Positions 57,420-64,000 of a stretch of 64,000 nt of DNA are shown in pieces. The stretch lies in the NCBI GenBank assembly GCA_949318235.1, contig OX439131.1, positions 4,671,964 through 4,735,963 of the forward strand. The letters run 5' to 3'. Under the pieces are notes generated by a model, which saw only the letters and a program-made list of their open reading frames with translations, did not search any database and was not told the origin of the DNA. How positions within the stretch are numbered: the first letter of the stretch is position 1; every line of letters begins with the position of its first letter. Made by a program: the position numbers and the translations under genes. The stretch is from Ecdyonurus torrentis. Lineage: Eukaryota; Arthropoda; Insecta; Ephemeroptera; Heptageniidae.

Positions 57420-59274
57420 ATATAGCCATATTTGAGTGGTCTATGTATGGTATATGCATATGGCAAGCCACATGAAACGATGAACATTTTCTAAAGTAGA
57501 AAAGAGGGCCTCATTATTTTATATTATATGTATATCTAACATAGAAAACTACCTCTCTCTCTCTCTTCTTTTTCCAAGCGTTGCTCTTATTTTATATATA
57601 TATATAATAATGTAAAAAGGTTGAGATTTATAGAAACATATCATGACAAAATGTAATTGGTTGTATAGTAAAATGTTTCTATTTGAATATGTAAGCAAAC
57701 GTGTTTTATAAAATTAAATCTTATAACTCAAATTATTATCTTCAAATCAATTTGGATTGGAATATATAATGAAATATTATCTCTTAAAATTTATTTTACA
57801 GAGTTTCCTCTTTTATTAAAATAATAAATTTCATTTGCATGTTTTTATTTTATATATAATATGACAATGAATTTTGAAATTTATTGAACTTTTACACAAA
57901 ACGTGCGAGACTGGCGTGCAGTGTTGTACAAAAATATAAATTCTTATTCATTAAATAAAATTTAAGTCTCAATATTTAAAGCATGATGTAAAGTGATTTT
58001 TAATATATTTTAATTAATTATTTAAGTGATAGAGTGATTTTTTAAAATTAATTGTTTTGTATATTTTGTTTAATAAAATGTTAATTTTTAAAAGTTCATG
58101 CTAAAAATTGATTTTTTTTTCCGAGCTTTCAACAAAGGTTGCATCCAAAGTATTCTTGGCTTGAAGGAAATCTGAATGACTTCAAAATTCAGCATCTTTT
58201 TATGCTATGTACTGTACTCATTTTCTAGTGCTATATTTAGAAATTTAAGTCGTAATTGTTCGTAGCGCTGAGGGAAAAATAAGCGTTACAAACTATATTA
58301 TAATTTATTTATTTTATATTTTACGACAAGATTTTGCGAATGTTTATTGCAGTGATATTTTACGTGAAGTAAACGTGACAGTTCAAAATCAAACTAAGAT
58401 CTGTACTATATATTAAAACAATAAAGGTGACCCAAAAGTGAATCAGTATAAAATAAATGAATTATTATCTTTCGCCGCAATACTTATATCAGTAGCTTTA
58501 TGATCCTACCTTTCATTTTCAGTATTTGTTTATATCCAAATACAGGAATATACATTTAAAATTACTTAGGAATTATAGGATACATTAATAATAATTTACA
58601 AAGAAAATATGAAACACAATGGTGCATAGAAATAATAATATAAACATTATTATAAGGCATTGTAATAATACCACTAATAACACACGGTGAGTGTCGCTAG
58701 CATTATACTTTTTCCTTATAAAATTGTACTATAATATTTAATTCAAAATGAAGCTATTTAATTTCAAGAATGGCAAATAAGATAAAATAGAAAAATTTAC
58801 AATATTACAAAAAAATAATAATAATAATAATAAATAAAAAAAAGGATCAAATTTTTTCAGTGAATTTTAAAATGAACTCTAAACACAAAAACTGTTCTCT
58901 TAGCATAATTGTATATTATGCAACAAATAAACTATATATTTTATCACGTTAAAAGAAAGTTAATGCAATTTTCTTAAGCAGAATATTAGTTGTTTTTTTC
59001 CCCTTTCACAATTATTATTAAATACCATTATGATTTATTTCTATTCTTCTTTGCTATTTATCTCACAAATCTTTTAATCTTAATATAAATAATATTTAAT
59101 AGCTTTTTAAAATATAAATTCTAAACGTCATTAATGTTAATGATATGCAAGATTTATTTTAAATAACATACATTTTTTTTTCAATTTACCCATCTATTAA
59201 AAAAGATAACAAATAAAATATTCAATCTTTTTTCCAGTCATTAAAATAGATTCTGCTTTCAACTCTTATATTAC

Positions 59275-59390
<116 letters not shown>

Positions 59391-59938
59391 GTGGATAGAG
59401 AGTGAGTAACATATACATTGAAATGCTTTTATATGACATTGATTAAACTCGATTCTAAATTTTCAATCAATTCGTATGATATTTGTCATAAAAAACACAT
59501 ATCAATTCAAATGAGGGCTATAAAATATTTATTTACGTATTCATCACGATATGATTGCAAATTTAGATAATATATAGCTGTGGTGACATGAGATATTATA
59601 AGAGAGATATGCGCGCAGTTTTATTTTCTCTCTCTTTCAAGTTGATATACCTTCATTATATTCCAACAATTGATTCAAGTTATTGTAAAAAAAACTGTTG
59701 AACCTTATAAAAGAAGGAGAGAAGAAAAATATATAAAAGTTATTGAAAAACAATTTTATTTTTTTGTATTTTCTCATAAAAAATAAAGGGTTTGTTTCTA
59801 TTTTCTCTGCTTCCAATAAAATTCGTAGTCCGTTTCGTTTTAGGGTTGTTGTTAAAAAGTTTGTATATCTGATATTCAAAATAAACCCTCTACTTTTTGT
59901 AGCATTTAAAATTCAACAGTAACAACTATCTATGGTAA

Positions 59939-60008
59939 AAATTTAAAGACCTATGACCATACATTAGAGAAATTTAAAGACCTATGACCATAAGACATTA
60001 GAGAATTT
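59939..60008 (+). repeat. Short tandem duplication
   Basis: The block AATTTAAAGACCTATGACCA followed by CATTAGAGAA occurs twice in a row with a period of about 35 bases and small differences. Confidence 0.75.
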
Positions 60009-60145
60009 TTTTTTTACAGGAGGCATTATGAGTATATGAAATTTCAAAAAACTGTGACTGAAATGTTAGCACGATGACAAAATTTGGTATTATATTTTTG
60101 GTAAATATATAATATATATACGTATAATATAATATGTTATATGTA

Positions 60146-60223
60146 CCGAAAGGAAATGAATAACTTTCAATTTTAGTGATGCATTTCAGTCTATAGTTGT
60201 GAAATTTTTTGATTTCATTGCGG
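60146..60223. mobile_element. 78-bp MITE of the CCGA(C/A)AGGAA TIR family
   Basis: It starts CCGAAAGGAAATGAATAAC, ends TTTGATTTCATTGCGG, and is flanked by TA. It shares the CAGTCTAT-GTTGTG block and both ends with the copy at 63889-63966, and the TIRs resemble those of the 1.1 kb element at 22711-23804. Confidence 0.7.
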
Positions 60224-61553
60224 TACCATATAATTACCTATTTAAAAAAAAAACATATTTGGAGCTGTTTTATCCTTAAATACCACTGTGCCAAACAATC
60301 ATATTTTTCTACCTTTACAATTTTATTCAAATCACCACATCTTTAGTCGTAATATAAGGCTGAATATTGGATACTGCTATTAAAAAAAAAAAAAAAAAAA
60401 AAAGGAAATTCACCAAGGCAGAGAAATCTGAATGTTTACGTTTCTTTACACAGTGATTTAATACAAAATTTTAATAATAATAATAATGATTTTTTTTTTT
60501 AATTTTTCATATATTTATACTAATAGTAATAATATTATTAAAAGCCTTTGAAATTGTTATCCCATTATTATATTAATATCAATATTTTTCTCCCTTATTT
60601 GGTGGTCATGAGTCCTGTAGTTTTTTTAATCACATTTAATTACTTAATACCATAAACTTTCATATGACATCAGACAACGTTTGAGTTGAGGAGATACAAG
60701 TACAAACCTTAAATATATTCATCGTTTTGTGTTGTGGATAACGGGGAATAGGGGTTGCAAACAAGCAATTATAGTTAATTAATTAGTTAATAATATTACT
60801 TAAAACTATCACTTGTATCTATTTATAAAGTTTACTACTATTTGTACTACTTTAATACATAGTTTAATACTTTAAATTTAGATGGCGTGGATATATTTTT
60901 AGTATTTTTCGTATTACATGATATTCGTGCATCAGTCAAATACAAAAATAATAAGAAAAAAATATATATGCAAATTTATATCAGTTTGATTTAAAAACAG
61001 TTTTAACACTGATTTGTGTGTGTTTAGTTTAACTTTAAAAAAAAAAAAAGTTTGAAACAAACCTTTCCTGGTACGAGTTACTATAATAATAATTGCGATT
61101 TTTAGAGTTCTGGACAAAGATTTTTTTTCCCTCTGAAAATTGTCTTACTGTTATTTTCTGACACCCAAAGGCACGAGGCTGCGTATTTTTGATACACGCA
61201 AAGTGTATATAGCGTGTGAGGGAAACAATGTTATATTCGCGTGCCCATTGAACACTAGAGAAAGAGAGTTTTACTGTGTGAATTGTCTTTAAGCGAGAAA
61301 TACTTTTCTAATATAGAAGTGATCGAAATCTACTCAATTGGGAATTAAAATTGAATTTTCTAGACATAAAAGATAAAAAAAAAAAAAAGTAAATTTTACT
61401 CACAAAAAGCTTATTTTATTTTTTTACAAGTTATATTACGTTATATTTATTAACTGTATAAAGAGTCAAATAAAATGTAAAATATAGAGCTAATATTTTT
61501 ATATATTATGTATATCGTTAACTGATTTTGTACTGCTTTATATTATATTTTAT

Positions 61554-61557
<4 letters not shown>

Positions 61558-61587
<30 letters not shown>
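61558..61587 (+). repeat. (CT)n microsatellite
   Basis: About 15 CT repeats followed by a degenerate CTCTCACAC stretch. Confidence 0.9.
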
Positions 61588-61590
<3 letters not shown>

Positions 61591-62889
61591 TCTCTCACAC
61601 TCTCACACACTTAAACAAATTTTGTGGCACAAATTTTACTTTGGAAAATATAATTTATTATTTGTAGATGAATACATACATAAATTGTAAAACATAAAGT
61701 TTATTATTTTTTGGATTTGATATAATAGTACAAATATATTCTTAAAGTAATTACGTATGAATTATTATATTTATAACAACTTTTGACAAATATAGCACAT
61801 TACTTAAATTTTAAATCTATAAAAATTAAAAGTTTGCTCTAAACTTACTAACTAATAAGTTAATTAAAACAGTTTTTTTTCTTCTTTTTTACATGTTTTT
61901 GGCGAACAAGTCGTTGTTGAAATGTGTGAAATGCCATATTTTGTGGTTACTAGCTAAGACAGCAAGCAAAGACAAAGCTTTTAGTTATTGTAAAGGAAGT
62001 TATCATTCTGTTTTGTCAAAGTGTGTTTACTTCAGAAAAAAATCAGGTCAATATTTGAGTTGTATGAACTTGCATATAACGCAACTTATTGTGCAAATTT
62101 TCCTTGTATTTTAGTTGCCATATATAAACTGTTGCTAAAATAAAATTACGATGTGTCATCAGTTAAAAAATCAAATATATTTTTAATCATATAGATAAAG
62201 TTTTTTAAGAACATCAACTAACCAAATAAAATTGTTGCGAACTTTTTTTCGTGTGCTATTTATCATAGCATGACTGAAAAAAAAAAAAAAAAAACTATAG
62301 GCCTACTATGTAAAATTATAATATTTTAATATTGTTAGAATATAATAAGAAATCATATTTATTTCAATATTCTCTTTTATTTATAAATACATTACTTTAA
62401 TCATGATGGTTGCTGCATAGTGTAAATTATTACTATTAAAATTGGAAATGTTAATTTGCAATGAAAATAAAGAACTAGTACCCTTAAATAAAGGATGCAT
62501 AGAAATATTCAATTTAAACTTCATTCATTAAAATTCAGCAACATTAATTAAAAATAATCAAGTACTATTTATTACTTTGTTAATTTAATTATTTTTTTTA
62601 TACGTTATGCAGTGTTTCAATTATCTATGATAAAATTCCCATTTCAGATTTCTATGACTTTTCACTATTATATAAGCTGAGTGGACAAGCATGAAGAGAT
62701 ACCTGTAAAGTATGCAACATGTACGACTATTACAATAAAGAAACGTTTTATTAAATTTTTATTACATAGAAAATATTGAAACCATAGTAAGTAATGTTTC
62801 AATATATACAAGTGTCGTTTCTTTTGTAGTATCAAACATTTTAACTTTTTTATTGTACTGTATATAGTATTTATATTGCATCGTATTGT

Positions 62890-62892
<3 letters not shown>

Positions 62893-62951
<59 letters not shown>

Positions 62952-63007
62952 AGAACAGATACAGTATAAATAAATATGCAGAGTGGCAAGTAAAACCAAA
63001 GTGGAGT

Positions 63008-63078
<71 letters not shown>
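62893..63078 (+). repeat. Complementary (AG)n and (CT)n tracts, hairpin-capable
   Basis: An AG tract of about 54 bases (62893-62947) and a CT tract of about 68 bases (63011-63078) are separated by 63 bases of ordinary sequence. The pair is a natural inverted repeat. An ORF across it gives only Arg-Glu and Ser-Leu repeats and is rejected. Confidence 0.9.
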
Positions 63079-63081
<3 letters not shown>

Positions 63082-63888
63082 GCAAGGGACCACTATTGTT
63101 CAACGACATGAAACCTATATTGACTTTTTGTTTGGCAAACGATGGGTAAGCGAACATTTTTATATGGAAATTTACCGCATTTGGCGTCAAATCAGAGCTG
63201 TTTTCATGTTCATGTTACAATATAATATATAAATGTATATATTTTTCTCCCTCTTTTAATTTTTGACTGAAGAATAATAATAAAAATTAACATAATTTGC
63301 GTAATGTTTGACGGTTATGTGCTTTTTTGAAAATTAAATTTTGCCTCCAGATATTAACATTTAAAAAAAAATGTTTACGAGCAGAAGATTTATTTTAAAA
63401 ATTCATGTGTAGATTTCATATTTGCAAACTTATTTGCTACTACTACCTTTTTTTTTTTTTTTCAATATTAACTTCTTTACTTTTTTTTATTTTCAAATTA
63501 TTAATATTTTACTAAAATTATGAAAGTTACTGTTTGTGGTAATAAAGGTATTTTATTTTAAATTATGGCGAAAGAAGTTAGTTTAAAATGAGGGAAAAAA
63601 TGTGAAAATATTGAATTATATAAACATACTATCAAAGTTTTTCTAATGTTATAGCTTTAAAATATGTAATATAAAAAACTTTTCTTGCAGAGGTGAGGTA
63701 CAGGTGTACGATACATATACGATGGTGATATATTTTATTGTTTTACCATTTAAATTAAGCGTGCATTTTACCAAATACCATATAATATATTATGGTCTTT
63801 GATTTTATTAAATTCATATTAATTACATTTGATATTTAGTGCAGATTTTTAAATGGTAAATTATATTATATTTTTACAATCATATGTA

Positions 63889-63966
63889 CCGAAATGAAAT
63901 GAATAACTTGCACTTTAGTGTATGCAATTCAGTCTATTGTTGTGCAAGTTTTCTATTTCCGTGCGG
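63889..63966. mobile_element. 78-bp MITE, second copy
   Basis: It starts CCGAAATGAAATGAATAAC and ends TTTTCTATTTCCGTGCGG. It has TA on the left and a degenerate TT on the right. It is nearly colinear with the copy at 60146-60223 and shares the CTATTGTTGTGCA motif with the right end of the 1.1 kb element. Confidence 0.7.
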
Positions 63967-64000
63967 TTCATTATTTTCTAATGTGATTACTGATTACTAA

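Noticed and set aside
59637..59879. 80-codon minus-strand ORF
   Set aside because: Composition follows AT-rich background; no start context, family motif or neighbouring exon supports it.

Overview
The window looks like nuclear DNA from an invertebrate animal. It is very AT-rich, with many introns, long (CT)n/(GA)n and (TA)n microsatellites, homopolymer runs, small inverted-repeat transposons and a 5'-truncated non-LTR retrotransposon. The density of long dinucleotide tracts recalls decapod crustaceans, but that taxonomic guess is inference only. I saw no rRNA, tRNA gene, operon or CRISPR array.

The left half (2.8-34.9 kb, minus strand) holds one large gene for a DmX-like / Rabconnectin-3 alpha protein (DMXL2; Rbcn-3A in flies; related to yeast Rav1). 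I rebuilt it by hand as 54 coding exons. All boundaries keep one reading frame from the ATG at 34870 to the TAA at 2831, giving about 3384 residues. One intron uses a GC-AG donor. The protein has N-terminal WD40 repeats, a central Rav1-like region and C-terminal WD40 repeats. The family works with WDR7/Rabconnectin-3 beta to control V-ATPase assembly on endosomes and synaptic vesicles.

The 8.5 kb third intron carries the most striking structure: a 4.56 kb foldback element (26263-30824) with 8-bp direct flanking repeats. Its two inverted arms of about 1.04 kb are each built mainly from nine ~72-bp units rich in GATTCGA motifs. The 2.5 kb non-coding centre contains other small inverted-repeat elements. 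Other introns hold an RTE-like retrotransposon tail, a 1.1 kb TA-flanked TIR element and a 144-bp palindromic MITE.

About 3.8 kb upstream and divergently oriented is a single-exon gene (38630-39472, plus strand) for a DUF1989 protein. This family is known mainly from bacteria and fungi (urea carboxylase-associated proteins, carboxyguanidine deiminase subunits), so lateral origin is worth testing.

From 39.5 kb to the end I can support no protein-coding gene. The region holds a 394-bp MITE, a second copy of the repeat found inside the foldback element, two 78-bp relatives of the 1.1 kb TIR element, more than twenty long microsatellites and a few less AT-rich islands. One island (52525-52735) has a TATA-like box and lies between complementary GA and CT tracts.
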